From NCBI RefSeq assembly GCF_950295315.1, contig NC_080171.1, positions 94,520,470 through 94,584,469 of the forward strand: a stretch of 64,000 nt of DNA, given 5' to 3'. The DNA comes from Erinaceus europaeus. Lineage: Eukaryota; Chordata; Mammalia; Eulipotyphla; Erinaceidae. This document shows, piece by piece, positions 1 through 12,026 of this stretch (within the stretch, counting starts at the first letter, position 1; the number at the start of each line of letters is the position of its first letter). The notes below the pieces were generated by a model. That model saw only the letters and a program-made list of their open reading frames with translations. It did not search any database and was not told where the DNA came from. The position numbers and the translations under genes were made by a program.

Positions 1-316
1 AATTAAAGATGATTGACTTAGTACTAGTAGACCAAGAATAAAGCCACACCCTCAAAGAGGAAGTGATTAGTATCCATACAGAGTAAATTGTGTGTCCATC
101 CAGATACAAACCAGAGACTAACAACCACCAAAAGAATGACATCAAACAGAATATAAATTTTAGAAAAAAATTCCAACTAGCAGCTCAATCTGACTAACAA
201 ATACCACCAACTGAAAGAAAGGTGGATAAGAACTTGAAATGTTTAGTGTGCTCGGTTTTGGGAACTATTTCTAAGCTCTGCTTTGGAAACAATTCACTCA
301 TAAAGATTAATTTCTG

Positions 317-575
317 GGAGCCGGGCAGTAGCACAGCGGGTAAAGTGCAGATGGTGTAAAACGCAAGGACCATCATAAGGATTCTGGTTCGATCCCCTGG
401 CTCCCCACCTGCAGGGGAGTCACTTCACAAGCAGTGAAGCAGGTCTGCAGGTGTCTATCTTTCTCTCCCCCTCTCTGTCTTCCCCTCCTCTCTTCATTTC
501 TCTCTGTCCTATCCAACAACAACAGCAATAATAACTACAACAATAAAACAACAAGGGCAATAAAAGGGAATAAAT
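317..575 (+). mobile_element. SINE type A
   Basis: tRNA-like head (gggagccgggcagtagcaca), B-box GGTTCGATCCC, CTGCAGGGGAGTC block, pyrimidine-rich body and (AACAAT)-rich tail ending in A-runs. Confidence 0.9.
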
Positions 576-1435
576 TAAAAAATACTTTTTAAAATCTTTT
601 TAAAATATATTAATTTATACATAAAGGAAGTTGAACCAAGAAGACAAACTACTTGCTGAGACTAACTGAACATAAGTAATTCCAGGAGAACACTAGACAT
701 GAAATAGATCATGAGACTGGCCCAAAATTACACTAGTCAGACTAATTCTAAAACTCTAACAGTGAATGATCATTAGTTATTGCAACAAGATCTTGATTCT
801 TCAATTTTAACTCTGTTAAGTTCATTTCATAACTACTTTAGAACAAATGAAGTAAGTTTGTAAAACACAAACACTCTCTGCCCATCTAATGGGCAACAAC
901 TAATAACATTTACATCATTTACATCCTTTACTTTTATATTGTTGTTTGTATTTGACTTTCCTGGGAAAAGTATAGAGGTACAGTTTTCTCCTCTTAAATC
1001 TTAAAATATAAATGGCCTCTGTATTAACTCTTCCTAAACATTTAGCTAAGAAAACATAAGAAGAACGTTCTGTGATTTATATAATTTTTCACCATTGTTA
1101 GGTTACTGGGATATTGCTAAGATTTCATTGTCACAGTGTCACTATCATATTCTATAAAAAGAAAAGAGTGTAAATTAATACTTTGTTACTTTTTCAATTT
1201 TCAGGAGCAGGATGCTTAAGTAGAATATTGGTGGGGGACATTTATCTGTGTCATCAAGATGTCCAGATGAGGGTGACATTTTTTTCTATATACTCTTCAT
1301 AATTTCAGTTTTCTCCTTAATTATAGTTTATATGATGGCCAAGATGATATTTACTTGCTGCTCTAGTTTTTATATATTTCCATTAATCATAAGGAGACAT
1401 TTGTAAGTTTTTAACTAATTTCCTCAATTCTCTAT
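576..1435. other. AT-rich intergenic sequence
   Basis: I see no gene or young repeat here, only AT-rich sequence without a long open frame. Confidence 0.5.
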
Positions 1436-1925
1436 ATTTTTATTGATTTAATAATGATCAACAAGACCAAAGGATAGGAGGGGTACAATTCCATACAATT
1501 CCCACCACCAGAGTTCTGTATCATATCCCCTCCATTGGAAGCTTTCCTGTTCTTTATCCCTCTGGGAGCATAGACTCAGGATCATTATGGGATGCAGAAG
1601 TGAAAGGTCTGGCTTCTATAATTGCCTCTCCACTGGACATGGGCTTTGGCATGTCGATCCATGTTCCCAGCCTGTTTCTATCTTTCCCTACTGGAGCAGG
1701 GGTCTGGAGAGGTGGGGTTCCAGAACATATTGGTGAGGTCATCCATCCAGTGACGTCAGGTTGGCGCCATGGTAGCATCTGCAATTTGGTGGCTGAAAAT
1801 GCATTAAGATATAAAGCAGAACAAATTGTTTAATAATAAGAAATCTAAAGGTAAGAATACAGCAGATGAGTTTGGGGTCTCCGTTTTGGAAAAAGCTAGG
1901 AGGTCTATTTTAGGTATGTTATATT
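1436..1925 (-). mobile_element. LINE-1 3'UTR fragment
   Basis: Matches the recurrent block that reads, on the minus strand, through TTCTGCATCCC...GGGAATTGT...GTACCCCTCCTA to a T-rich (poly-A) left edge. The same block recurs about 18 times in the window and follows an ORF2 3' end in the best copy, so I assign it to the LINE-1 3'UTR. Confidence 0.75.
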
Positions 1926-1964
1926 TCTAATTTTTAGTATAGTTTGCCCATTATCTATTGACAG

Positions 1965-2150
1965 GGAATTTTCACTAAACTGTGCAGATCTTTTATAGTA
2001 AAGATACTACATCTTTGCATGATAGTGAAAAGGGACTTGTGTTGGTGATTGAGAGTGATGTGCAGACACCTGTGCAGATAGAGAGGTAAGATATTGTACT
2101 CATGTATCCAAAGCTGTCCTATAAGTCATTATTTCCCCAATAAAATTATT
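1965..2150 (+). mobile_element. Old LINE-1 3' end
   Basis: Degraded sequence ending in tcattatttccccaataaaa, like other LINE-1 tails in the window (18.2 and 44.0 kb). Confidence 0.4.
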
Positions 2151-2211
2151 TTTAAAAGGATATTGTGTCTCTGTCTTCTTTGTCTTCAAATAGTCCTAGT
2201 TCATTATCTTT

Positions 2212-2564
2212 TTATTTTTAATTTTTTTTAATTTTTGCCTCCAGGGTTATTGCCGGGGCTCGGTGCCTGCACCACGAATGCACTGCTCCTGGAGACCATT
2301 TTTTTACCTTTTGTTGCCCTTGTTGTTTTATCATTATAGTGGTTATCACTACCGTTGTCGTTGCTGATAGGACAGAGAGAAATGGAGAGAGGAGATGAAG
2401 ACAGAGAGGAGGAGAGAAAGATAGACACCTGCAGACTTGCTTCACTGCCTGTAAAGTGACTCCCCGGCAGGTGGGGATCCAGGGTCTCAAACCAGGATCT
2501 TTCCGCCCACCCCTGCGCTTCGCTCCACATGTGCTTAACCCTCTGTGCTACCAGCCAACTCCCT
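2212..2564 (-). mobile_element. SINE type A, long form
   Basis: Reverse copy: TTTTTGCCTCCAGGGTTATTG, then GGACAGAGAGAAATGGAGAG, then the CACCTGCAG block and the tRNA-like head in reverse. Confidence 0.9.
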
Positions 2565-3317
2565 TTTATTTCTTAATTGTGATTATTCCATGTAAGGAAT
2601 TAATGGCTTTTATCATATTGAGATATCTTGTTTGTAAATTTGTGCTGGTATTATAATTGCTAAGTTCTTCCTAAAACAGAATTCATGTAAGTAAACTTTC
2701 ATGTTTTCTTGAATACCTATTATTTCCTATGCATTACTCTTTAACTCAACCATATCTTTCTTCAGAATAAATTAATGCAGTTACTATGGTTCTCTCTCAG
2801 CACTTTCCTTTCACTTTCTGTAAGTGATTCCTCTCCATTTGGAACTATACAATTATTAGCAAATATAAGCACTTCTCAGACCAGAGATTTAACGTGGGAT
2901 TCTGGGATGCCACTCAAATCCTGATTCATGATCTGGGTATTGGCGATATTAATGTGTTCATTGTGAGAGAAAAAAAAATCACTAAACTATACTTTATGGT
3001 TAGTTCATTTTATGTATTATTCAATAAATACCTCTTTGATAAAATTTTGATAGAGCTGGAAGATAGTTCATCCAGTAGAGCACATGCCTAGTTGTTCATG
3101 AATCCCTGGGCTCAAGTCTCAAAACTTGACAAGAACATCATGAACGTTCATGGTGTTGTGAGACTCTTTCTCTCCTCTTTCTTTCCCTCTCTCTCAAAAT
3201 GGAAAGTGACAAATTGGTCCTAAGGAGACCACTCAGTGTGTATCCCAATAAGCACAAAGCCCCAGTAAAACTTCAAAAAAGAAGGTTTAGTCAACAAACA
3301 TAAAAAAGGATGTAAAG
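2565..3317. other. Intergenic, one weak SINE-like stretch
   Basis: Mostly unrecognised AT-rich sequence. Bases 3050-3205 resemble a decayed tRNA-derived SINE: an A-box-like vccagtagagcac, a B-box-like CTCAAGTCTC and a TCTCTC-rich body. Confidence 0.4.
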
Positions 3318-3562
3318 GGGGTCAGGTGGTGGCATATCTGATAGAGTACACACATTACAGTGCATACAGACCCAAGTTCAGCTCCTGGTCCCCACCTGTG
3401 GATGGAATCTTCACGAGCAGTGAAACAGTACAGGTTTCTCCTCTCTCTCTCTCTCTCTCTCTCACTTTCTCTCCCTTCCACCCTACCTACTTTCTTCCCT
3501 CTATCTCCCTCTCCCTGTCATTTTCTGTCTTTATCCAAAAAAAAATATATATATATATATAA
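3318..3562 (+). mobile_element. SINE type B with (CT)n and (TA)n
   Basis: Head ggtggtggcatatctgatagag-like, TCCCCACCTG block, (CT)n at 3441-3466, then CTTTATCC, poly-A and (TA)n at 3547-3562. Confidence 0.7.
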
Positions 3563-3886
3563 ACAATAATTGTAAAGAATATAAAGAAATTATTGAACAG
3601 TCATGTACCATAAAAATATTGACATCATGTTATTACTATCAAATAAGTGGATGTTAGGAAAAAAAAAAAAAACGCTAGCACTGACAGAAAGGTTCATGTT
3701 AGGAAAAGTGAAATATTTGCTTACCAGGAAAAATAACAATTTTACTGTTTTTAAGTCATGAAAAAGTCACACATATATTTAATTTCTCTTCTCATTATCA
3801 AGTAAGAAACCTTATTCCAAGAAATCTAGAGAACAAAAGTGTCCAATAAGAGATGAAGAACTTGTAGTATAAAAAAAAAATAGGAG

Positions 3887-4248
3887 GGGGTCGGGCGATG
3901 GTGTAGTGGGTTAAGCGCACGTGGCGCAAAGCACAGGGACCGGGTAAGGATCCCAGGATCCCGGTTCGAGCCCCCGGCTCCCCACCTGCAGGGGAGTCAC
4001 TTCACAGGCGGTGAAGCAGGTCTGCAGGTGTCTATCTTTCTCTCCCCCTCTCTCTCTGTCTTCCCCTCCTCTCTCCATTTCTCTCTGTCCTATCCAACAA
4101 CAAAGCAACGTCAACAATGGGAATGATAACCACAACGAGGCTGCAACAACTAGGGCAACAAAAAGGGGGAAAAATGGCCTCCAGGAGCGGTGGATTCATG
4201 GTGCAGGCACCGAGCCCAGCAATAACCCTGAAGGAAAAAAAAAAAAAT
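3887..4248 (+). mobile_element. SINE type A, long form
   Basis: Full tRNA-like head with B-box GGTTCGAGCCC and the CTCCAGGAGCGGTGGATTC block. A similar A-run plus TAGG on both sides is a likely TSD. Confidence 0.9.
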
Positions 4249-4249
4249 A

Positions 4250-5680
4250 GGCTACAGAAGAAGGGCAAACGCTAGAAGAAGCACCAAAAAAGCAAATGAC
4301 CCCATCGAAAAATGGGCAGAGGATATGAACAAAACATTCACCTCAGAAGAGATCCAAAAGGCTAACAAACATATGAAAAACTGCTCCAGGTCGTTGATTG
4401 TCAGAGAGATGCAAATTAAGACAACACTGAGATACCACCTCACTACTATAAGAATGGCATACATCAAAAAGAACATCAGCAACAAATGCTGGAGAGGCTG
4501 TGGGGACAGAAGAACCCTTCTGCACTGCTGGTGGGAATGTAAACTGGTCCAGCCTCTCTGGAGAGCAGTCTGGAGAACTCTCACAAGGCTAGACATAGAC
4601 CTTCCATGCGACCCAGTAATTCCACTCCTGGCGATATACCCCAAGGATTCCATAACACCCAACCAAAAAGATATGTGTATATCTATGTTCATAGCAGTAC
4701 AATTCATAATAGCTAAAACCTGGAAGCAACCCAATAACATATGAGTGGCTAAGAAAGCTGTGGTACATATACACAATGGAATACTATGCAGCTATTAAGA
4801 GCAATTAGCCCACCTTATCTGACCCATCTTGGACAGAGCTAAAAGGAGCTAAGCCAGAAAAATAAAAATGAGTATGGGATGTCCCCACTCATCAACAGAA
4901 GTTGAGAAAGGAGAACAGAAAGGGAATCTAAAAGCAGGATCTGATTAAATCGAGAGAAGGGCACCAAAGTAAAAACCCTGTTTTGAAGGGGAGGGTGGCC
5001 ATTGGGCTTCCTGGCGAGGTGGAGGGGTGTGGGGGCTGGGGTGGGTGGTTGGGATGGGACACAGTCTTTTGGTGGTGGGAATGGTGTTTATGTACACTCC
5101 CAGTAAAGTGTAGTCATATAAACCACTATTTAATTAATATGAGAGGGGAAAAACTGATCATATATCTAGAACTTCTTAAAACACAGACTGAGTCTTTTTA
5201 ATACATAAGCTGTCTTTGATATGTTGACTCTCTCAAAAGCATAGACCAGGGAGAACAGAAGCAACTGGTAGCACAGCTATATACAAGATGCTGGGTATTA
5301 TACCCCAAACCCTAACAAAGGGACTTTTCAAAGTAAACCCTATCACCAAATAATGTGATGATAACAATGACTATCCATTGTCCTCTTGAACCCTAAGACA
5401 GCAGGAACCTCACATCTCCACTATAGAGCCTATATTTCTCCCCTTCCTGGAACCTCAGGGTAGGGCCCACTTTCCCGCATGCCTCTCCCAATTCATATCA
5501 AATAATATTGCATCTGCCGATAGCAACCTAATCAATACAACGATTGCCACCTCAACATGCTTCAGCTCAGACTGTGTCCAGAGACTTCACGTGTAGAATG
5601 ACAACCCTTCAGCTTCATTACTTGGGTGAGACCTTTCCTTTCATAGTATTCTCTAATTCCATCTCAGGTGGTTCACTTCC
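4250..5680 (+). mobile_element. LINE-1: ORF2 C-terminus and 3'UTR, first part
   Basis: Frame from about 4280 to 4740 encodes the end of LINE-1 ORF2 protein. [19 protein letters not shown] (about 4485-4540) is the conserved cysteine/histidine segment, followed by [12 protein letters not shown] and the IPLLAIYP stretch. A frameshift near 4740 ends it, and the text TATACACAATGGAATACTATG continues in another frame. The 3'UTR then runs to 5680, where a second LINE-1 interrupts it. It resumes at 6667. The element is 5' truncated and dead. Confidence 0.85.
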
Positions 5681-6651
5681 TTTTTTTTTTTAATTTTTTT
5701 TTTATTTTTATTTTTTTTTAATTTTTTTTTAATTTTTTTATTTAAGAAAGGATTAATTAACAAAACCATAGGGTAGGAGGGGTACAACTCCACACAATTC
5801 CCACCGCCCAATCTCCATATCCCACCCCCTCCCCCGATAGCTTTCCCATTCTCTATCCCTCTGGGAGCATGGACCCAGGGTCATTGTGGGTTGCAGAAGG
5901 TAGAAGGTCTGGCTTCTGTAATTGCTTCCCCGCTGAACATGGGCGTTGACTGGTCGGTCCATACTCCCAGTCTGCCTCTCTCTTTCCCTAGTAGGGTGGG
6001 TCTCTGGGGAAGCTGAGCTCCAGGACACATTGGTGGGGTCTTCAATCCAGGGAAGTCTGACCGGCATCCTGATGACACCTGGAACCTGGTGACTGAAAAG
6101 AGAGTTAACATACAAAGCCAAACAAATTGTTGAGCAATCATGGACCCAAAGCTTGGAAAAGTGGAGAGGAAGTATTAGGGAGGTACTCACTGCAAACTCT
6201 AGTGTACTTCTGCTTTCTTACTTTGGTGCCATACTCCAAACTCAGTCAATTTCTGCTTTGCGTTTCTACTTCTTTTTTTTGTTTACATGCATAACATTCC
6301 CCAGATTCCCATTTAACAATACAACCCCCACTATTTCATTCATCATTTTTCATGGACCTGTATTCTCCCCACCCACCCACCCACCCCAGAGTCTTTTACT
6401 TTGGTGTAATACTCCAATTCCATTTCAGGTTCGACTTGTGTTTTCTTTTCTAATCTTGTTTTTCAACTTCAGATGAGTGGCTGAGCAAGTTGTGGTCTAT
6501 ATACACAATGGAATACTACTCAGCTGTAAAAAATGGTGACTTCACCGTTTTCAGCCGATCTTGGATGGACCTTGAAAAAATCATGTTGAGTGAAATAAGT
6601 CAGAAACAGAAGGATGAATACGGGATGAGCTCACTCTCAGGCCGAAGTTGA
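5681..6651 (-). mobile_element. LINE-1 insertion with 5' inversion (twin priming)
   Basis: A T-run at 5681 is the poly-A end of a minus-strand LINE-1. 3'UTR sequence runs to 6475. Bases 6476-6651 are the upstream part (ORF2 end) in + orientation. The joint shares GAAGTTGAA with the other end of the inverted piece. Exact 15-bp TSDs AGGTGGTTCACTTCC lie at 5666-5680 and 6652-6666. Confidence 0.85.
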
Positions 6652-6666
6652 AGGTGGTTCACTTCC

Positions 6667-7160
6667 TAACAAAGTCCCAAAACCTAGATATACACCAGGT
6701 CCCCTGAGATAGAGCATATGGTCACACGTATCCATAAACTAGTGCAAATATATATATACCTGAAAGCAGAAGTACACTAGAGTTTGCAGTGAGTATCCCC
6801 CAACACTTCCTCTCCACTATTCCAACCTTTGGGTCCATGATTGCTCAACAATTTGTTTGGCTTTGTATGTTAACTCTCTTTTCAGCCACCAGGTTCCAAA
6901 TGCCATCATGATGCTGGCCAGGCTTCCCTGGACTGAAGACCCCACCAAAGTGTCCCAGAGCTCCGCTTCCCCAGAGAATCACCCTACTAGGGAAAGAGAG
7001 AGGCAGACTGGGGGTATGGACCGACCAGTCAAAGTCCATGTTCAGCGGGGAGGCAATTACAGAAGCCAGACCTTCCACCTTCTGCAACCCACAACAACCC
7101 TGGGTCCATGCTCCCAGAGGGATAGAGAATGGGAAAGCTATTGGGAAGGGGATGAAATAT
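6667..7160 (+). mobile_element. LINE-1 3'UTR, second part of the 4250 element
   Basis: Continues the 3'UTR interrupted at 5680: CTAACAAAGTCCCAAAACC, then GAAGTACACTAGAGTTTGCA, to GAATGGGAAAGCTATTGGG. The usual end with poly-A is missing or diverged. Confidence 0.75.
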
Positions 7161-7318
7161 ATATTTATAGTTGTTTTCTTTAACTCAGACCTGGATGTGG
7201 TGTGCTTCAGCTGCTAAACTCCCAATCTGATGCCTGACTATAGCCAGAAATGATTCCCTCATTCCTGTTCTGTCTAAAAAGTACTCATGTCTCATGTTTT
7301 GTTGAGTTTTTTGGTGAT

Positions 7319-7668
7319 TTTTTTTTTCCTCCACGGTTATTGCTGGGCTCGGTGCCTGCACCATGAATCCACCGTTCCTGGAGGCCATTTTTCCCCCTTT
7401 TGTTGCCCTAGTTGTTGCAGCCTCATTGCAGTTATTATTGCCATTGTTGACGTTGCTTTTGTTGTTGGATAGGACAGAGAGGAATGGAGAGAGGAGGGGA
7501 AGACAGAGAGAGGGGGAGAGAAAGATAGACACCTGCAGACCTGCTTCACCGCCTGTGAAGCGACTCCCCTGCAGGTGGGGAACCAGGGGCTTGAACCGGG
7601 ATCCTTACGCAGGTCCCTGCGCTTTGCGCCATGTGCGCTTAACCCACTGTGCCACTGCCCGACCCCCG
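7319..7668 (-). mobile_element. SINE type A, long form
   Basis: Reverse copy with TTTTTTTCCTCCACGGTTATT and intact head complement. Imperfect TSD ttttggtgatttt lies on both sides. Confidence 0.9.
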
Positions 7669-7768
7669 TTTGGTGATTTTTATTGCCTTTCCTAGCTAAG
7701 CTTGGAGAGAAAAATGCAACTGCTGCTACTCCATAGCCATACACCTTCAGATGTTCCCTTAGTAATTT

Positions 7769-8567
7769 TTTAATTTTTTATTGTTTTTTATTTTTTCTTA
7801 TAAAATGGAAACACTGACAAGATAGGATAAAAGGGATACAATTCCACACAGTTCCCAACACCAGAACTCTGTATCCCATCCCCTCCCCTGATAGCTTTCC
7901 TATTCTTTAACCCTCTGGGAATATGGACCCAAGGTCATTGTGGGATGCAGAAGATGGAAGGTCTGGCTTCTGTAATTGCTTCCCCGTGAACATGGGCGTT
8001 GATAAGTTGATCCATACTCCCAGCCTGTCTCTCTCTTTCCCTAGTGGGGAAGTGGGGCACCAGGACACATTGATGGGGTTGTCTGCCCAGGGAAGTCCAG
8101 TTGACATCATAGTAGCATCTGGAATCTGATGGCTGAAAAAGGAGTTAACATATAAAGCCAAACAAAATGTTGACTAATCATGAACCTAAAGGCTAGAATA
8201 TTGAGGATGAAGATTTGGAGTCTCTGTTTTGGAAATAGCTAATAGGTCTATTTTAGGTATATTCCAAGGGGCCCATGACTTTACTAGTTCATTCCTGAGC
8301 CTGACATCTGATATGCAAGTAGATCCAAGTTATTGTCTGGGGAGATGATGTCATGGCTGGAAAAAGGGATAGAAAGCTGGACCAGGGAAGAGAGTAGCTC
8401 CCAAATATGGAAAAAGTATATAAATATCGTTGACTGTAAACCCCATCAATTTGATGTGATCTGGGGCCCATATTCAGCATAGGAGCCTATGTAATCTCTG
8501 CATCCCTATAGATCCGAGCTCACATTCTATGGTCATGAGTAGGAACATTCCAAGTTGCACCAGTTTC
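7769..8567 (-). mobile_element. LINE-1 3'UTR, host of the retroviral nest (part 1)
   Basis: Starts with a T-rich run and follows the LINE-1 3'UTR in reverse. It is interrupted at 8568 by a solo LTR, resumes at 9357-9405, and resumes again at 13511 after the ERV block. Comparison is with the + copy at 15360-16660. Confidence 0.75.
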
Positions 8568-9356
8568 TGTCAGGCAGCCCCCCTGCTCCATGCTCCATTG
8601 CTGACACTACGGGCTATATACATAATCATTATCTTGCCTGATCTATCTTCTTTCTACATCGAGACCCACCCTGCCTGCAGGGTATATTAATCCACCATTT
8701 AAAACCATCGCAGGGAGTCAGGCGGTAGTGCAGTGGGTTAAGTGCATGTGGTGCAAAGTGCAAGGACAGGTTAAGGAGCCTGGTTTGAGCCCCCGGCTCC
8801 CCACCTGCAGGGGCGTCGCTTCACAGGCAGTGAAGCAGGTCTGCAGGTGTCTGTCTTTCTCTTCCCCTCTCTGTCTTCCCCTCCTCCTCTTTCCATTTCT
8901 CTCTGTCCTATCTAACAACAACAACAATAATAACTACTACAATAATAAAAAACAACAAGGGCAACAAAAAGGAAAATAAATTTTAAAATATAATAAAATT
9001 TTTTTAAAAAACCATCGCAACAGTTGCTAAGGATGCTTCCAAGCATGCCTTTTGCCTCTCTCCACCCCCTTTCCTAGCCAATTCCATTTCTGACTTGCCA
9101 CTTCCAGTTTTTGCCCTATAAAGCCCACTTCTGTTCCTTGTTTCGCTCTCTCTTCTTCCTCTCTTTTCTCTCCCATGTCCCAATCTGGAGAAGGGCTGGT
9201 GTGCAGAGTGGGAGGCAGCCATTGCTGTTTGGCTCCACATGGCCTAACCCACTGTGCTCACACCCAACTCTGGGGCCCCGCATCAATAAAGAATTGTATT
9301 AACACACCACCACAAGTTCCTGGATCCTCTCTCCTGCCTGAAACACTAGCCTGGCA
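8568..9356 (+). mobile_element. Solo LTR (with a SINE inside)
   Basis: Begins TGTCAGGCAG and ends CCTGGCA. It has a TATA-like CCTATAAAGCCC near 9114 and AATAAA at about 9284. The flanks AGTTTC (8562-8567) and AATTTC (9357-9362) are a TSD with one mismatch. Without the SINE it is about 480 bp. The family is not known to me. Confidence 0.6.
8713..9007 (+). mobile_element. SINE type A in solo LTR
   Basis: Head gggagtcaggcggtagtgca, typical body and tail. A perfect 12-bp TSD AAAACCATCGCA lies at 8701-8712 and 9008-9019. Confidence 0.95.
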
Positions 9357-9405
9357 AATTTCAAGACCCATCTTCCTCAAGTAGTAGAGTATGTTATCCA
9401 GCCTC
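9357..9405 (-). mobile_element. LINE-1 3'UTR host, middle piece
   Basis: Short stretch AAGACCCATCTTCCTCAAG...CAGCCTC. It aligns with the reverse of 15590-15640 and bridges the two retroviral insertions. Confidence 0.6.
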
Positions 9406-9753
9406 TGTCACTTGCGGTGGCAGGATGCAGAAAAAGGAGGTTTGGAGCAGAAAGGGAACTCAATCCTTTATTTGTGCTGGCACCTCAGAGTTGGGTGAAA
9501 GAGCAGCAGTTTGGGCCATGTGGAGGTAGCAAAAATGGCCACCTTGCACAGCAACCTTCCCTGCGTCTAATCCCTGAAGTGAAAGGCGGGCAAAAGAGCA
9601 AGGAGCAGAAGAAGGAGGGCTTTTATGGGAATAGCTCTTGCAAGAATGGGAAGGGGGAGGAGTAACCATTGCACTCCAACTATCTCGGGGAATTGACAGT
9701 GCCCTGAGGGCACAACATGGCAAATGTGACTGCATCTGCACAATTTCCCAGCA
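9406..9753 (-). mobile_element. ERV-A 3' LTR (left end of ERV block)
   Basis: On the minus strand it reads TGCTGGGAAATTG to GCAAGTGACA, 348 bp. A CATAAAAG TATA-like box and an AATAAA sit in the order U3-R-U5 toward lower coordinates. The inner edge is preceded on the minus strand by AAGGAAAGGGGGAGA, a polypurine tract. The outer (U5) end touches AGCCTC, half of the block's TSD. Confidence 0.75.
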
Positions 9754-9921
9754 TCTCCCCCTTTCCTTATATCTAATGGCCACAGTATAGGAAACTTAGA
9801 GTGGAGCAGGCTTAAATGTTTTTAAGGAATGCCATGCTCAGGAGGGAGGATGTAGGATGTTTTTGTGGGGGAGGGAAGACTTACATGGCCACCAACCTTG
9901 TGAGATTTATGTGTCCCCCCC

Positions 9922-10392
9922 TGTTGGGTAGTTGCCACCTCCCCCTGGCTTCTGCTTAACCATATGCCTATATAGGGATTTTACTGATCCAAAGCTTTGG
10001 TCTATTTACATAAATCACTTTTACATAAAGCACTCCAGGGCATTGGTGGTTCTATGATAGGATTCTCTCCTGCTCCACCCCCTCCTTGTCACACACTGAT
10101 CCCTTCTTTGTCACACTCTGATTTTCACCAGTCACTTTTCTCTCCGCCCTCTCTATGTCACATCCTGTTTCCACCCTACTTGGAGAGTATAAAAACAGCT
10201 GCTCCTCTGATTAAAGACACTTGGAAATTGCTTTCCGGCTCCGAGAGTTCCAGAGTGTATCTCCTGCGGAAGTTGGTGCAGCACGAGTTCCTGATCCCTC
10301 TCCCACACAGCAGCCTAGATCAGCTCCAGTTGAGTTCTCTCCAACCCAGAGAGCACTAGCTCGGGAAGAAGTACCCTCAGGCTATCCCGGCA
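9922..10392 (+). mobile_element. Solo LTR inside ERV-A
   Basis: TGTTGGGTAG to ATCCCGGCA, 471 bp, flanked by C-runs (7 C's left, 6 right) consistent with a C-only TSD. GAGTATAAAAACAG is a TATA box, and ATTAAA near 10211 is a weak polyadenylation signal. The middle (GGGCATTGGTGGT, TTTTCACCAGTCACTTTTCTC) is shared with the LTRs at 27.4 and 30.0 kb. Confidence 0.6.
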
Positions 10393-11145
10393 CCCCCCGT
10401 GCTCAACCCCTCTGTAGAGAGAGAGAGTTACCTGGAGGGACTCATCTCATAGGTTAAGCTCTGCCAGGCTCCACCATCTCCTCACAATTTTTCTACATCT
10501 TTCCCTGTCTTTCTATCTAGTCATCGCATTAAGATGGGTCAATGTCTGTAAAAGACTCCATCTGTGACTGAGGAATAGTGGTGTAGGAGTGAGCATAAAC
10601 CTTTTGGGCATAAACCTGAATGATATAGCAAAACAGGAAGGGACAAGTAGGGGAACAGTAAGAACCAGTGTGATGTCAAGGGAAGGCTTGGTGCGCAAAG
10701 GAACATTCCCTGTCTCGGGCGGGGGGGGGGCAAGGGTTCATAATGAGGGGGCATTTTCTGCTTCAAAGGGCAGGATCTGTAGGCGGGAGGGCATTGCCTG
10801 CTAAGCAGAGGGGCTATTTGGCATTGTATAGTCCTAAAGGCAACAGTCTGTAAAGTCTATGAACTACTCAGGGTCAGTCTTTGAAAAGCCAGCAGCATGA
10901 AGGGAAGGAAGCTGCTGTAAAAACTGTGTAAAGTGTACAAAGGGTAAACCAGCAAGTCCAATAGAAGTGTCAGTCCAAAGTAGGCGACTAGGGGGAGAAA
11001 TGCCAGGGGACGAAACGCTGCATGAGGAAGGTCAGACGCTGGAATTCCACTTTTCTGTAGAGAGTGAGCTGGAACCACCAAAAGGTGACAAGCAAAGCAG
11101 AAGCAGGAAGGGCAGACAGGCAGTAAAAAAGTTCTGTCCTTGGAG

Positions 11146-11196
11146 TCTGTGAATCAGGTTCTTTAGATTCACGTCTGTGAATCAGGTTCTTTAGAT
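11146..11196. repeat. Two-copy tandem repeat, 28-bp period
   Basis: TCTGTGAATCAGGTTCTTTA occurs at 11146 and again at 11174, inside ERV-A. Confidence 0.8.
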
Positions 11197-12026
11197 CACA
11201 TCTAGGGTTTCAGGGGGTGTGCCACTGTAGTTGTGGGTGATGTCAGAGTGTGCAGGGGTCTAGATGGTTTTTCCCAGGATTCCTGTGAAAGAAACACAAA
11301 CAATCTGCTTCTCATGGTTAGCAGGGCATCTGATTTGAATTTTTTATGGAAAAAGAGGTTTGGTGCCTTAGCCAACTGAGTATTGAGGGATGTATCTTCC
11401 CTATTTTTTTTTTTTTTTACTTAATTGAGCCTAGGCATTTGGCAGGCCTTCTCAACAGCCATTTGTCTTTGGGGGTAGTAAGAGATGTTCATGGCATGGG
11501 TGATGTTATAAAGGGAAATATCTTTAAATTGTTGGCTGACAAAGGCAGACCTATAGTGGCAAGACGAGATACATAAGTTAAGTGTAGAAGAATATATGAA
11601 TGTTGTTAATTCACATAAGTTGTATATGGAGTAACTTTTTATAGCTTAATACCTTACCATATGAACAGATGAATCTTCATATGAAGGCTTGATAGCTGTA
11701 ATCACTTACTTGTGAAAAAAATAAAACTTGTAACAAGTTAGAGGCTTACTATAATTGATACCTCGATGATTATAATTGGCTTAAATATCTTTATGATTTT
11801 GTTTAAAGGTCATCTAATGTTACCTCTTGTAGCAGTCTCTACAGCAGGATCTTCAGACCAATTTTAGTTAAAATACATATTTTGATTTTTTAACTATTTT
11901 TACTTTGGATTATAAACAGACTCAGGTTACTTAGAGAGTTAATGCATGTTAGTGACAATTGTTTTAATATTTACAGTGCCAGATTGATGCCAGATATGTT
12001 GTGGATTAATTTCCACAAGATAGTTT

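Noticed and set aside
317..420. Candidate functional tRNA genes at SINE heads
   Set aside because: A- and B-box text is present, but the segments do not fold as complete tRNAs with a normal anticodon arm and are repeated as SINE heads.
4252..4776. Minus-strand 174-codon frame with hydrophobic text
   Set aside because: It is the antisense shadow of the LINE-1 ORF2 end on the + strand.
5753..6190. Frame of 145 codons with repeated MDRPVNAHVQ-like text, also seen at 6.9, 28.4 and 48.7 kb
   Set aside because: It is the LINE-1 3'UTR read through. The frame is broken differently in each copy.
9392..9405. TGTTATCC at 9392 as the left edge of the ERV-A LTR
   Set aside because: TATGTTATCCAGCCTC still aligns with the LINE-1 host. 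The better edge is TGTCAC at 9406, which also gives the matching TSD AGCCTC.
10533..10566. ATGGGTCAATG on the + strand, resembling a gag start (Met-Gly-Gln)
   Set aside because: A stop follows after five codons, and the surrounding ERV-A interior, polypurine tract and pol remnant are all on the minus strand.
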